Notes: generated from the letters alone by a model not told the origin. A stretch of 64,000 nt of DNA from Streptomyces aureocirculatus (GCF_000720475.1 NZ_JOAP01000017.1:55858-119857); one strand, 5' to 3'. Shown: positions 17,020 through 26,994, counted from the stretch's first letter. Numbers and translations are program-made.

Positions 17020-17550
17020 TCAGCGCCAGCGGTTGTTGCTGGTGTGGTCCCCGGCGAGCCAGCGGGCGAGGTCGGCGTGTGCTGTGGCGCGCCGCTCGGC
17101 GTCGACCTTGTCCGCGTCGGGGTGGTCGACGGCGAACTCCAATATCAGCCCGTTGGGGTCCGTGATGTACAGCGAGACGCAGAAGCCGTGGTCGATCACG
17201 TGGGCGTTCGCCTCCGCGTGCTCGGCCGCGTTGCTGCGCTTGAGTATGGCCTCCTGCGCCTCGGCGTCGACCTTGAAGGCGATGTGGCGCAGGGGAGTTG
17301 CATTGATGCTGGTCCTGAACTCCTCCTGGTCCTTGGCGTCGGCGAACTGGAAGAAGGCGAGGGCGCTGCCGTCGGCCAGGCCGTAGAGGGTGTGACTGTA
17401 GGCGCGCTCGGCCCCGGACATCACCTCGCGCTCGGTCCATGTGGCCACCAGGGGCAGGCCGATCACCTCCTCGTAGAAGCGCCGGTTGGCTTCCTGGTCG
17501 TCGGTGGTCCAGGCGTGGTGGTGGAGGCGGAGGGGCAGGGTGTGGGTCAT
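17020..17550 (-). CDS. VOC family (glyoxalase/extradiol dioxygenase-like) protein
   Basis: The 176-residue product, starting at the ATG at 17550, has the two beta-alpha-beta-beta-beta modules of the vicinal oxygen chelate fold. RLHHHAWTTDDQEANRRFYE supplies a likely metal histidine, PLRHIAFKV a second, and SLYITDPNGLILEFAVD the C-terminal glutamate ligand. Many such proteins are dioxygenases or detoxifying enzymes, and the substrate cannot be told. AGGAG precedes the ATG on the minus strand. A longer start at 17634 would add 28 residues without family similarity. An AT-rich imperfect dyad lies about 100 bp upstream. Confidence 0.85.
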   Translation of the reverse strand: MTHTLPLRLHHHAWTTDDQEANRRFYEEVIGLPLVATWTEREVMSGAERAYSHTLYGLADGSALAFFQFADAKDQEEFRTSINATPLRHIAFKVDAEAQEAILKRSNAAEHAEANAHVIDHGFCVSLYITDPNGLILEFAVDHPDADKVDAERRATAHADLARWLAGDHTSNNRWR

Positions 17551-18002
17551 GTCGGGCCATCTCCTTCGCGCAGATACGCGGATGGGGTGTTGGGCCGGGC
17601 GCCTTGGTCGGTCGCCGAGGGCCTTGACCAGCATGCCGCCGAAGTATGTTGAATGCTAAATCACTTTGGGCCATGTTCGCGGGCCGAAGGCACCGACCAC
17701 TCCGCCCCTGGTCGGCACGGGGGACAGCGGGTGGCGGGCGCCGGGCGGGGCGGTCCCGGGGGGCGCGCGTGCGCCCTGGCCGTCCGACCGTCATGTGCGG
17801 GTGGAGTCTCGGCGCGCGGGGCTCCGGCCTGGCTCGACGCGGCGCTCGCAGCACCCTGTTCACCCGGTTCGGGTGCGAGGTGGCCGATGTCGGCTCGGGG
17901 TACCGAGGATGGCGAAAAAAGGTTGAACGATGAACCTGTACGGGGTGCATCGTCCTGCCCGGTGGCCTCTGAGGCGGTCGATCCCGCACTCGACCGCAGT
18001 CC
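17551..18002. other. 452-bp intergenic region without a recognisable gene
   Basis: Open frames exist on both strands because of high GC but none has a convincing start, Shine-Dalgarno or family motif. The only notable feature is an AT-rich imperfect dyad at 17643-17665 (AGTATGTTGAATGCTAAATC, then ACT). It stands out from the GC-rich surroundings and is a candidate promoter or MarR-like operator for the VOC gene. Confidence 0.5.
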
Positions 18003-19007
18003 CTAGCTCTCCGGCGGCGGCCACGCGTCGCCCCACGCGGTGTCCCGCGCCGCCCGGTACACCGCCCCGTGCCGCTTGGTCACCGTCTCCCGGTGCAGCG
18101 CGCCGTCGACGTCGCACAGGTCGAGAAGGACCTGCCCCTTGCGGATCTGCGGCCTGCGGACGACGCGCCTGGTGGCGGGGGCGGCCGGGACGGCGGTGTC
18201 GCGGACGGCGGCGACGTAGGAGAACTTCTCGTCCTCGTAGGCGAGGGAGCCGCCCTTGACCTGCCGGTGCAGGGAGGAACGGGCGACGCGGACGGAGAAG
18301 TGGCACCAGTCGTCGCCGGGGACGATCGGGCAGGCGGAGCTGTGGGGGCAGGGCGCGGCGACGCGGTACCCGGCGTCGACGAGGCGGTCGCGCGCGGCGA
18401 TGACCCGGGCGTACCCGTCGGGCGTGCCGGGCTCGATGACGACGACGGCGTCGGTGGCGGCGCGGGCGGCGGCGTCGACGACCGCGGCCCGGTCGTCGGC
18501 GGTGAGCTCGCCGAGTACGTACGACACGGTGACGAGGGCGGTGGCGGGCACGTCGAGGGCGGCGCTGATGCGGGCGCGCTGCCACTGGGCGCCGGCTAGG
18601 TCGGGGTGGGCGGCGGCGATCTCGCGGCCGAGGGCGAGGGCGGGTTCGGCCCAGTCGAGGACGGTGACGGGCCGCTCGCCGGGCCAGGTCGCGTCGACGG
18701 CCCAGGTGGCGGCGCCGGTACCGCCGCCGATGTCGGTGTGTCCTGCCGGGCTCCAGTCGGCGGGCGCCGCGGCGGCCAGGGCGTCCAGGGCGGAGCGGGC
18801 GGCCTCGAAGGTGGCGGGCATGCGGTACGCGGCGTACGCGGTGACGTCCGCGCGGTCCCGCAGGACGGGGGCGCCGGTGGGGGTGGTGCCCCGGTAGTTC
18901 GCGATCAGCCGGTCCACGGCCTGGGCCGCCGCCTTGGGCGGCAGGTCCTCCAGGAGGCCCGCGAGGGCGGTACGGAGGGTCTCTGCGGGGGAAGCCAGTG
19001 CGTGCAC
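18003..19007 (-). CDS. Rsm22-like small ribosomal subunit methyltransferase
   Basis: The 334-residue product belongs to the Rsm22 family, linked to small-subunit (mitoribosome) assembly in eukaryotes and generally annotated as rRNA methyltransferase in bacteria. It has an SAM-binding glycine motif (HTDIGGGTGAATWA, about 90-103) and an acidic turn VTVLDWAEPALALG. The family cysteine cluster CPHSSACPIVPGDDWCHF could hold a metal or Fe-S centre. It has the usual length. It lies 9 bp downstream of the serine hydrolase gene stop and may be part of the same transcript as the exporter and hydrolase. Confidence 0.85.
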   Translation of the reverse strand: MHALASPAETLRTALAGLLEDLPPKAAAQAVDRLIANYRGTTPTGAPVLRDRADVTAYAAYRMPATFEAARSALDALAAAAPADWSPAGHTDIGGGTGAATWAVDATWPGERPVTVLDWAEPALALGREIAAAHPDLAGAQWQRARISAALDVPATALVTVSYVLGELTADDRAAVVDAAARAATDAVVVIEPGTPDGYARVIAARDRLVDAGYRVAAPCPHSSACPIVPGDDWCHFSVRVARSSLHRQVKGGSLAYEDEKFSYVAAVRDTAVPAAPATRRVVRRPQIRKGQVLLDLCDVDGALHRETVTKRHGAVYRAARDTAWGDAWPPPES

Positions 19008-19016
19008 CCCGTGAGT

Positions 19017-20201
19017 TTAGTGGCCCGTTCCGGGTCCCGTCGGCCGTGGGGCGGCCGCGCGGGCCAGAGCCGTGGCGGCGCGGACGCGGGGGCCGCTGTC
19101 CGGGGGCCTGCGACGGGGGTGGACGGTGTTGGCGAGGAGCACCAGGAAGGTGTCCGTGGCCGGGTCGAGGACCAGGGAGGTGCCGGTGAAGCCGGTGTGG
19201 CCTGCCGCGCCGCGCCCCGCGAGCTCCCCCATGAACCACGGCTCGTCCACGGCGAAGCCGAGGCCGGGTGCGGTCAGCATCAGCGCCACGTGGTCGGGGC
19301 CGAGGATCCGGGCCGTGCCGTAGGAGCCGCCGGACAGCAGGGTCCTGCACAGGACGGCCAGGTCGTGGGCGGTGGAGAACAGCCCGGCGTGCCCGGCGAC
19401 GCCCCCGAGCGCCCACGCGTTCTCGTCGTGCACCTCACCGCGCAGCATCCCGCGGTCCGCCTTCGCCCAGGGCCCGCGCTGGTCCTCCGTGGCGGCGGCA
19501 CCCGCCCGCGGGCCGAAGCCGGTGGCGGACATGCCCAGGGGTCGGGTGATGCCCTCCCTGATCAGCCGGTCCAGGCCGCGCCGGGTGACGCGTTCCAGGA
19601 CCTGCTGGAGGAGAAGCATGTTGAGGTCCGAGTACAGACGCGTGCCGATCTCGGCGGACGGCTCCTCGGTGCGCAGGGCTCGCCACCGCGATGCCCGGTC
19701 CGGGAGCTCGTACAGCGGCAGCTCGGGCCGCAGCCCCGAGGTGTGCGTGAGCAGGTCGCGCACGGTGATGCCGTGCGCGGCGACGCCCGTGCACTCGGGG
19801 ACGTACCGGTCCACCGGCGCGTCAAGGGCGAGCGTGCCCCGCTCCAGTTGCTGCACGACGGCGACGGTCGTGCACAGCTTGGTGAGGGAGGCCAGGTCGA
19901 AGGGGGTGTCGACGGTCATGGGGACGCGGCGCGCGGGGGCAGGCTCGACGCCCGCGTCGGCCTCCTCGTCGTACCCGGAGTACCGCACGGCCCACCCCAC
20001 CGCCTCCGCCACGGCGATCACGGGGCCACGCCCCGCGAGGACGACGGCACCGGCGCACCAGGGGCGGGGGCCGTCGGGCAACGCCCGTACGTCGCGCACG
20101 AGACGGCCGAGTTCACCGGGGTCGAGCCCCGCCTCGGCCGGGGATCCGGGGCGCAGGGTCGGGGCGCCCGGGACGCCCGGGACGCCCGGTGCGGGGCTCA
20201 G
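19017..20201 (-). CDS. Serine hydrolase of the beta-lactamase/class C penicillin-binding family
   Basis: The product has the class C motifs in order: DLASLTKL with the nucleophile (SxxK), YSDLNML (YxN-like), and a late HTGFTG replacing KTG. It has no signal peptide, so it is probably a cytosolic esterase or peptidase rather than a resistance enzyme. Family similarity begins upstream of the first GTG (20099), at about SPAEAGLDPGELGRLVRDVR. No ATG, GTG or TTG lies in frame between that GTG and one deep inside the exporter gene. A CTG at 20199-20201 forms a four-base CTGA overlap with the exporter stop, and I take it as the probable start (394 residues). Confidence 0.75.
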   Translation of the reverse strand: MSPAPGVPGVPGAPTLRPGSPAEAGLDPGELGRLVRDVRALPDGPRPWCAGAVVLAGRGPVIAVAEAVGWAVRYSGYDEEADAGVEPAPARRVPMTVDTPFDLASLTKLCTTVAVVQQLERGTLALDAPVDRYVPECTGVAAHGITVRDLLTHTSGLRPELPLYELPDRASRWRALRTEEPSAEIGTRLYSDLNMLLLQQVLERVTRRGLDRLIREGITRPLGMSATGFGPRAGAAATEDQRGPWAKADRGMLRGEVHDENAWALGGVAGHAGLFSTAHDLAVLCRTLLSGGSYGTARILGPDHVALMLTAPGLGFAVDEPWFMGELAGRGAAGHTGFTGTSLVLDPATDTFLVLLANTVHPRRRPPDSGPRVRAATALARAAAPRPTGPGTGH

Positions 20202-21676
20202 CGGTCCGACTTCCGCGGCTCGGGATCGCGCTGCACACCCTCGCGCTGCACGCCCTCGCGCTGCGCACCCTCGCCCCGCCCCGGCTCCCGCTGCTCCGGC
20301 AGCACCGCCGCCCCGGTCTCCCCCAGGGTCCCGGTCTCGGCCTCGGCCAAGGGCGGCACCGTCCCGGCGGCCGGAGTCCCGGCGGCCGAAGTCCCGGCGG
20401 ACTGGCTGTGCTGCCACGGGCGGCACAGTCCCACGAAGCAGACCACGGCCGCCAGCGCGCACGTCAGTTGGACGACGGCCATCGGGACGGCCGTGTGCTC
20501 GCCCGCGATGCCGACGAGCGGCGAGGCGAGGGCGCCGATGAGGAAGGAGGACGTACCGAGCAGCGCGGAGGCGGATCCCGCGGCGTGCCGGGTGCGCATC
20601 AGGGCGAGGGCGTTGGTGTTGGGCATGGCGAGACCCATCGCCGACATCAGCACGAACAGGCCGACGGCGATCGGCGCGAGCCCGATGTCGTCGCCGAAGA
20701 CCCCGCTGGTCATCAGGAGCAGCGCGGTCGCGGCGAGCGTGATGACGGCGAGCCCGAAGCCGAGCGCCTTGTCGAGGCTGACGCGGCCCACGAGGAGCTT
20801 GCCGTTGATCTGGCCGACGATGATCAGGCCGACCGAGTTCACGCCGAAGAGCAGGCTGAACGTCTGCGGCGACGCGCCGTAGATCTCCTGGATCACGAAC
20901 GGGGACGCCGAGATGTACGCGAACAGCGCGGCGAAGGCGAAGCCGCCCGCCACCATGTAGCCCGTGAACACCCGGTCCGCGAGGAGGCCGCGCATGGTGC
21001 GCAGGGCCTGCGCTGTGCCGCCGTCGTGCCGGTCGGCCGGCGCCAGGGTCTCCGGCAGGCGGCGCCACACAAGAACGGTCAGCGCGATGCCGACGACCGT
21101 CAGGACGACGAAGATGCCGCGCCAGTCGGTCAGACGCAGGACCTGGCCGCCGATCAGCGGCGCGACGACCGGGGCGACGCCGGAGATCAGCATCAGCGTG
21201 GAGAAGAAGCGGGCCATCTCCACACCGTCGTACAGGTCACGGACGACCGCCCGGGCGATGACGATGGCGGCGGCGCCCGCGAGGCCCTGGAGCAGACGGA
21301 AGGCGATGAGCAGCTCGGCGGTGGGGGCGAGGGCGCAGATCGCGGTCGCGAGGATGTAGACGAGCAGTCCGGCGAGGAGGGGGCGGCGGCGGCCCCACTT
21401 GTCGCTCATGGGGCCGACGACGAGCTGGCCGAGGGCCATGCCCATGAGGCAGGCGGTGAGGGTGAGCTGGATGGTGGCGGCCGGGGCGTGCAGGGCGTCG
21501 GTGACCTCCGGCAGGGCCGGTAGGTACATGTCCATGGAGAGCGGGGGCATGGCGGTGAGGCCGCCGAGTATGAGGGTGACGAGGGTTCCGGTCGCCACGG
21601 TGAGGGCGGCGGAGCGCTCGGGCCCCGCCGCCTTCGGTATCTGGTGCTCTGCCGTTGACTGCCCTCGCTCAGGCAT
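20198..21676 (-). CDS. Bcr/CflA-type MFS drug exporter
   Basis: The 492-residue product has twelve predicted transmembrane helices and the DHA1 Bcr/CflA signatures: PLSMDMYLPALPEV in helix 1, motif A GPMSDKWGRR between helices 2 and 3, and a helix-4 RLLQGLAGA with the conserved arginine. Such transporters exchange protons for drugs or other amphiphiles. A cytosolic tail of about 70 residues after helix 12 contains Ala/Gly/Thr repeats and two GVQREGVQR units encoded by short DNA repeats. Its stop codon overlaps the likely CTG start of the downstream hydrolase. Confidence 0.9.
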   Translation of the reverse strand: MPERGQSTAEHQIPKAAGPERSAALTVATGTLVTLILGGLTAMPPLSMDMYLPALPEVTDALHAPAATIQLTLTACLMGMALGQLVVGPMSDKWGRRRPLLAGLLVYILATAICALAPTAELLIAFRLLQGLAGAAAIVIARAVVRDLYDGVEMARFFSTLMLISGVAPVVAPLIGGQVLRLTDWRGIFVVLTVVGIALTVLVWRRLPETLAPADRHDGGTAQALRTMRGLLADRVFTGYMVAGGFAFAALFAYISASPFVIQEIYGASPQTFSLLFGVNSVGLIIVGQINGKLLVGRVSLDKALGFGLAVITLAATALLLMTSGVFGDDIGLAPIAVGLFVLMSAMGLAMPNTNALALMRTRHAAGSASALLGTSSFLIGALASPLVGIAGEHTAVPMAVVQLTCALAAVVCFVGLCRPWQHSQSAGTSAAGTPAAGTVPPLAEAETGTLGETGAAVLPEQREPGRGEGAQREGVQREGVQRDPEPRKSDR

Positions 21677-21894
21677 CGCGCCCCTCCCGGTCGATCGGAT
21701 CCGCCGCCCATGATCTCAGCTCCGGGTCGGTGGTAGATACCGGTTTCCGCTCCGGCGCCGGCTCCGGGGCTCCGCAGGGCGGGTGGTGTGACGCCCTGGA
21801 GTCTCACTCGTTCAGCCTCATAGCCGGGCACGCGCTCACTGGGCCCGGCTTCGCGCGAGAAGCGGAGTGACGCACCATTCGCACGCACAAGCTA

Positions 21895-23238
21895 GTGCCG
21901 ATCCTGATCATCGGCCTTGCCACGCTGGCGTTCACCGTGCCCGCGCCGGCCCCGTCGCAAGGTGGCACGAAGTGCCGTGACACGACGCTGGTCGGGGTGG
22001 CGCACCAGGACGACGACCTTCTGTTCATCAATCCGGCGATCGCCGACGACTTCGACGGCGGGAGTTGTCTCCGTGTCGTGTACGTGTCCGCGGGCGATGC
22101 CCATCTGAAGTGGTCGGGAGGGTATGTGACCCGCCGCGAGATGGGCGTGCAGCAGGCGTACAGCGCTCTCGCGGGGCGGCCGATGCGACCCGGCCGGCCG
22201 AGCCCCTGGAGGGCGGCACCCGTGACCGTGGGCGGGCGGACGCTGCACGGTGTCCGCCTGGACGGCGGTCCGCTGCGGCCGGACATCCGACTGGTGTTCC
22301 TGCGGCTGCCCGACGGTGGCTGGAGCAGGCAGGCGCCGCGGCGTCCGAGTCTGCTGGCCCTCTTCCGGTCGAGGGTCCGCTCGCTCGACGCCGTGGACGG
22401 CTCCGCCCGCTACACGGAACCGGCTCTGATCAACACCTTGGCCGCCCTCATCGAGCGCTTCCGGCCCGGCACCGTACGCACACTGGACTTCGCCAACACC
22501 GCCCTGAAGTCGTCCGGCAGGGAGTGGGCCGACCACAGCGATCACGCGGTCACCGCACGGTACTTCCGCCTGGCGACCCTGCGAGCGCGCCCGCAAGGGA
22601 GGCCTTTGCGTCTGACGGGATACGAGGGGTACGGAAGCGCGGTGCGCCCGCCCAACCTCGGTGCCGCCCGGACCGCCAGGAAGACCGCCGTCTTCGAGCA
22701 CTACTACGTTCATGACGAGAGGCGAACGCGCGCCTGCCCGGGGCACTACTGCGCACCCACCAGAAAAGTGGCGCCGCACTACGCGCGATGGCTTCAGCGG
22801 CACTACGCGCGCCGGGCGCCCGTCCCCCGGCCCGGCACCGTCGTCTCCTGGATCGGCTCCACCGCTTCCGGTTTCACCACCTCCGATCTCTGTCTGACCG
22901 AGGACCGCGGCGAGGTCCGCACCGCCGCGTGCGACGGCACGGCCCGCCGACGCTGGCAACTAGCGGACGGCGTCCTGCGGACCGGGAGCGGGGACGCCCC
23001 GCGCTGCGCCGGTGTCCGGGGCGGGGCGATCGTGCTCGCCCCCTGCACCGGCGCGTCGGCCCGGTGGGCGATGACGGGGCAGGGGCGGTTGCGCACCGGC
23101 GGGGGCTGTCTGACCCAGGACGACCTGCTGCGGCCCTCCCCCGGACTGCGCCTTGCCGCCTGCACCGCGAAAGACCCGGGGCAACGCTGGTTCACCCACC
23201 GTCCTCGACCGACCGCCGATCCGGACAGGGCTCGATGA
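21895..23238 (+). CDS. Secreted PIG-L family deacetylase with C-terminal ricin-type lectin domain
   Basis: The product has a hydrophobic leader (ILIIGLATLAFTVPAPA), then a PIG-L/LmbE domain with the zinc motif VAHQDDDLLF near the start and HSDH in the middle. These enzymes remove N-acetyl groups from sugars. From about residue 320 a beta-trefoil-like region appears, with repeated CLTEDRG...RRRWQL blocks and conserved cysteines, suggesting carbohydrate binding. The GTG at 21895 lacks a Shine-Dalgarno. A purine-rich AGCGGAG at 21861-21867 is better spaced for an in-frame ATT at 21877, which would add the basic RTHK n-region of a signal peptide. It overlaps the next gene by four bases. Confidence 0.82.
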   Translation: MPILIIGLATLAFTVPAPAPSQGGTKCRDTTLVGVAHQDDDLLFINPAIADDFDGGSCLRVVYVSAGDAHLKWSGGYVTRREMGVQQAYSALAGRPMRPGRPSPWRAAPVTVGGRTLHGVRLDGGPLRPDIRLVFLRLPDGGWSRQAPRRPSLLALFRSRVRSLDAVDGSARYTEPALINTLAALIERFRPGTVRTLDFANTALKSSGREWADHSDHAVTARYFRLATLRARPQGRPLRLTGYEGYGSAVRPPNLGAARTARKTAVFEHYYVHDERRTRACPGHYCAPTRKVAPHYARWLQRHYARRAPVPRPGTVVSWIGSTASGFTTSDLCLTEDRGEVRTAACDGTARRRWQLADGVLRTGSGDAPRCAGVRGGAIVLAPCTGASARWAMTGQGRLRTGGGCLTQDDLLRPSPGLRLAACTAKDPGQRWFTHRPRPTADPDRAR

Positions 23239-25340
23239 AGATCTCCTTTCTGCTACAGAACGCGTACAACATCGGTGGCACCATCCGCGCCACTTCCCAT
23301 GCCGCGGGCGCCCTCGCCGAGCGCCATGACGTCGAGATCGTCAGCGTCTGGCGCACGCGCGCCAGGCCCAGCCTGCCCATCAGCGGAAAGATCCGGCTGC
23401 GGTCCCTGATCGACGCTCGTCCGCACGCGCCGCGCAACGACCTCGGCAACCGGCTGCTTGGTGAACCCACACCGCTGATTCCCCCCGTCGAGGCGCGGGG
23501 CGCGGGCTTCGACAGGCTCACCGACCGGCGGGTGGCCCGCTTCCTGCGCCGTACCGACGCCGACGTGGTGGTGGCGACCAGGCCGGGCCTTGTCGTCTAC
23601 CTGGCGGAGTTCGGCCGCGGCCACTATCTGAGGATCGGCCAGGAGCACCGGGTGTACGGCACGCACGAGCCCGGCATCCGCGCCGCCCAGGACGCCGCCA
23701 TCGCCTCGCTGGACGCGCACACCACCGTCACGGAGGCGGACGCGGACACGCACCGCAGGCACCTCGCGGCCACGGGCACCCCGTTCGTGGCCGTCCCCAA
23801 CGGCTCGCCCCCGCCGCCCCTCACCACGGCGTCCGACGGCGAGATCCCGCTCGTCATCGCCGGTGGGCGCCTCATCCCGGTGAAGCGGTACGACCTCCTG
23901 GTGGACGCCTTCGCCACCGTGGCCGCCGCGCACCCGCAGTGGCGGCTACGGATCTACGGACGCGGCCCGGAGCGCGCGGCACTGCGCGCCCGCGTCGACG
24001 AACTCGGCCTGAGTCACCACGTCTTCCTGATGGGTGCCAGCCGGTCCCTGCCCACCGACTGGTCCAAGGGGGCGATCGCCGCCGTCACCTCGGCGGAGGA
24101 GTCGTTCGGCATGACCATCGTGGAAGCCATGCAGTGCGGCACCCCCGTGGTCGCCACCGACTGCCCCCACGGGCCCGCCGAGATCATCCGGGACGGCGAG
24201 GACGGTCTGCTCGTCCCCACGGGGGACAGCGAGGCCATCGCCCGTGGCCTCATCAGGCTCATCGAGGACGCCGGTCTGCGTCGCGCCATGGGCGGGGCCG
24301 CCCGGCGCAACGTCGAACGGTACGCGCCGGAGAACATCGCCCGGCGCTACGAGGAACTCTTCGCCGAACTGCACGCCGCCTCCCCGCCCGCCCCCATCCC
24401 CCTCGACCGCCGGGTGGCGGCCGGTGCCGGGCGGGTCCGGGTGGCTGCCCGGCAGGCCCTGCGCCGCACCGTGCGCGGGGCCGGGTGGGCGCGTCCGGCG
24501 GGCTCGGGCCCGCTGAGCCCGCGGTCGACCTGCTCCGTGAACGCGGCGGGCGACCTCGTCGTACGCCTCGACCGGGACGGCATGCCCGGCAGCGCGTTCA
24601 CACTGACGGCGACGCTCCGGGGTTCCCGAAGCGGGGGTGACCGCCGGTTCGAGGTTCCGTTGCGGCGGCCCGACAGCGCCGGCGCCCCGTGGACGGCCGT
24701 CCTTGACCGCCGCGTCCACCTGCTCGTCGAGGGCCGCTGGGACTTCCACGTCGTCCGCTCGGACGACGGGGCACGGCGCCGTGTCGCCTGCACGGCGGTC
24801 GAACAGCGCAACCTGCTGCGCCTGAAGGCCTCGCCGGAAGCACCGTTCGTCTGGTGGATCCCCTACACGACCAACAAGAACAACCTCTCCGTACGGACAT
24901 GGCGCCGCTCCCCGCACGCGGAAGCGCACACCATGACCACCGACTCCACGTCGTGCACGGTCGAAGGCACGCTGTACGGCGCGGAGTTCGCCCAGGGGCA
25001 GTGCCCGCGCCTCCTCGCCGTACCGCGCCGCGACCCCTCCGCCGCCTTCGAAACCGACGTGACGACGTCAGGGACCGACCGCTTCCGCTTCTGCCTGCCG
25101 TACTCCCGGGCGCTGGACGCCGGTGAGGGAGTGAAAGAGACCTGGAACCTGGCACTGCGCCTTGCTCCCGGGACCGAGCCGATCCGCTTGGCGCGCCTCG
25201 TCGGCGACGTCGTCGAGCGCAAGCGGACCGACGCCCACCCGGCCCGGCGGATCGGCACCCGGGCCGGTACCGCCGCCTCCGTGCGCCCCTACTTCACCGT
25301 GAACAACAACCTGTCCCTGGCGCTCAAGGCGGCACCCTGA
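23235..25340 (+). CDS. GT4-family glycosyltransferase with C-terminal extension
   Basis: The 701-residue product opens with the GT-B N-domain (MKISFLLQNAYNIGGTIRAT). The C-domain has GGRLIPVKRYDLLVDAF, then the donor-site ExxxxxxxE motif EESFGMTIVE and GTPVVATDCPHGPAEI. This architecture transfers sugars from nucleotide donors to cell-envelope polymers. After about residue 390 a further 310 residues of beta-rich sequence follow, as in glycosyltransferases of teichoic-acid-like pathways. The ATG at 23235 overlaps the stop of the deacetylase gene (ATGA), so the two are translationally coupled. They probably modify the same envelope glycan. Confidence 0.87.
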   Translation: MKISFLLQNAYNIGGTIRATSHAAGALAERHDVEIVSVWRTRARPSLPISGKIRLRSLIDARPHAPRNDLGNRLLGEPTPLIPPVEARGAGFDRLTDRRVARFLRRTDADVVVATRPGLVVYLAEFGRGHYLRIGQEHRVYGTHEPGIRAAQDAAIASLDAHTTVTEADADTHRRHLAATGTPFVAVPNGSPPPPLTTASDGEIPLVIAGGRLIPVKRYDLLVDAFATVAAAHPQWRLRIYGRGPERAALRARVDELGLSHHVFLMGASRSLPTDWSKGAIAAVTSAEESFGMTIVEAMQCGTPVVATDCPHGPAEIIRDGEDGLLVPTGDSEAIARGLIRLIEDAGLRRAMGGAARRNVERYAPENIARRYEELFAELHAASPPAPIPLDRRVAAGAGRVRVAARQALRRTVRGAGWARPAGSGPLSPRSTCSVNAAGDLVVRLDRDGMPGSAFTLTATLRGSRSGGDRRFEVPLRRPDSAGAPWTAVLDRRVHLLVEGRWDFHVVRSDDGARRRVACTAVEQRNLLRLKASPEAPFVWWIPYTTNKNNLSVRTWRRSPHAEAHTMTTDSTSCTVEGTLYGAEFAQGQCPRLLAVPRRDPSAAFETDVTTSGTDRFRFCLPYSRALDAGEGVKETWNLALRLAPGTEPIRLARLVGDVVERKRTDAHPARRIGTRAGTAASVRPYFTVNNNLSLALKAAP

Positions 25341-25351
25341 GGCGCGGTCCC

Positions 25352-26986
25352 CTACGCGGGCCGCAGCCCCGGGTCGCCCGCCTCCGTCACGAACGACGCC
25401 GCCGTCCTGATGGGGGCGCCCGGCGTCGTGACCGCCGAGACCGTCTTGAAGTCCGCTCGCGCCGAGTCACCGCCGAGGGCGACCGTCACATAGCCGCGGC
25501 GGCCGTTGTAGAACTTGAGATGCGGGTTGGCCTTGGTGTACGTGTCCCAGTTGGCGGGCTTGTCCGCGCCGTCCTTGCCGCTGGCGATGGACGTGGCGAC
25601 GATCTCCGTACCGACGGTCCTCGACGACGGGTCGTCGAAGTCGGCCTTGATGTCGAAGGCGTAGCCGACGTGCACGTCACCGGTGAGGACCATGAGGTTG
25701 TCGATGTCCGCGGACCGCGCGCCGGCCAGGACCCGCTTGCGGGAGGCGCGGTAGCCGTCCCAAGCGTCCATGGAGAGTTTCGCCTGCGCGTTGAGGTCGA
25801 GCTTGCGCTGGGAGAAGGTGACCTGCTGCGGCACGACGTTCCACAGGGCGCGCGAGCGCCGCCAGCCGTCGATGAGCCAGCGCTCCTGCGTGGCGCCGGT
25901 GATGGTGCGCCGCGGGTCGTCCGTCTCGGGGCCCGGGGCGTGCGCCTTGTCGCCGTACGCCTGGTCGGAGCGGTACTGCCGGGTGTCGAGGATGTCGAAC
26001 TGGGCGAGGCGGCCCCACTTCAGGCGGCGGTAGAGCCGCGCGTCGGGGCCGTCCGGCAACTGCGGGCGGCGCAGCGGCTGGTTCTCCCAGTACGCGCGGT
26101 AGGCGGCGGCGCGGCGGAGCAGGAACTCGGCGGGTGGGTTGCCGTTCTCGTCGATGTCGTCGGCGTAGTTGTTCTCGGCCTCGTGGTCGTCCCAGGTGAC
26201 GACGAAGGGGTGCGCGGCGTGGGCGGCGCGCAGGTCGGGGTCGGACTTGTAGAGGGCGTACCGCAGGCGGTAGTCCCCCAGGGTCTGCGTCTCCTTGTTG
26301 TAGTGGGCGGGCAGCGTGCGGTCCGTGTAGTTGCGGGCGCCGCCGACCGCGTTCACGGCGTACTCGTACAGGTAGTCGCCGAGGTGGAAGACCACATCGA
26401 CGTCGTCCTGTGCCAGGTGCTTGTACGCGGTGAAGTAGCCGTCGTGGTACGCCTGGCAGGAGACGGCCGCGAGGGTGAGGGCGCTGGTGCGGCTGCCCGT
26501 GGGAGGCGCGGTGCGGGTGCGGCCCGTCTCGCTGATCCACTTGCCCGTCCGGAAACGGAAGTAGTAGGTGCGGCCCGCTTCGAGGTGGTCGACCTCCACG
26601 TGCACGGTGTGGTTGAACTCGGGGTGCGCGGTGGCCGTGCCCCGTCGGGCGACGCGCCGGAAGCGGGCGTCCCTGGCGAGTTCCCAGTGGACGGTGACGC
26701 GCTCCTGGGGGAGGCCGCCGCCCGGCTCGTAGGGGGCGGGGGCGAGCCGGGTCCAGAGCAGGACCGAGGAGGGCAGCGGGTCGCCCGAGGCGACGCCGAG
26801 CGTGAAGGGGTCGTCCGGTATGCGGCGGGCGTCCAATTCGGCGGCGCCCGCGACGCCCGCGGTGGGCAGGTTGGTGGCGAAGGCGAGCGAGGCGGCGGCG
26901 CCAGTGACGGTGAGGAATCGACGGCGCCCCAAGTGACGGGCGACGGCCCGGAGTTCGGGTGCGTGCTGCTGACCTTCGGATGCCAT
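25352..26986 (-). CDS. phoD: Alkaline phosphatase PhoD, Tat-exported
   Basis: The 544-residue product has a twin-arginine leader ([18 protein letters not shown]) and a PhoD N-terminal domain starting [20 protein letters not shown]. The metallophosphatase core has [22 protein letters not shown] and [12 protein letters not shown], which supply the Ca/Fe ligands. PhoD is a secreted phosphodiesterase/phosphomonoesterase of phosphate starvation. The length is normal. The minus-strand start has a GGGAGGG Shine-Dalgarno partly inside a perfect 8-bp hairpin. I see no clear PHO-box direct repeats upstream, so PhoP control is expected from the family rather than shown here. Confidence 0.93.
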   Translation of the reverse strand: MASEGQQHAPELRAVARHLGRRRFLTVTGAAASLAFATNLPTAGVAGAAELDARRIPDDPFTLGVASGDPLPSSVLLWTRLAPAPYEPGGGLPQERVTVHWELARDARFRRVARRGTATAHPEFNHTVHVEVDHLEAGRTYYFRFRTGKWISETGRTRTAPPTGSRTSALTLAAVSCQAYHDGYFTAYKHLAQDDVDVVFHLGDYLYEYAVNAVGGARNYTDRTLPAHYNKETQTLGDYRLRYALYKSDPDLRAAHAAHPFVVTWDDHEAENNYADDIDENGNPPAEFLLRRAAAYRAYWENQPLRRPQLPDGPDARLYRRLKWGRLAQFDILDTRQYRSDQAYGDKAHAPGPETDDPRRTITGATQERWLIDGWRRSRALWNVVPQQVTFSQRKLDLNAQAKLSMDAWDGYRASRKRVLAGARSADIDNLMVLTGDVHVGYAFDIKADFDDPSSRTVGTEIVATSIASGKDGADKPANWDTYTKANPHLKFYNGRRGYVTVALGGDSARADFKTVSAVTTPGAPIRTAASFVTEAGDPGLRPA

Positions 26987-26994
26987 GAGGCCCT

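Noticed and set aside
17646..18006. Small genes in the gap after the VOC gene
   Set aside because: Several overlapping frames exist on both strands but none has a Shine-Dalgarno, conserved motif or coherent codon use.
19017..20201. Beta-lactam resistance gene
   Set aside because: Class C motifs are present but there is no signal peptide and the KTG motif is replaced by HTG; it is better called a serine hydrolase.
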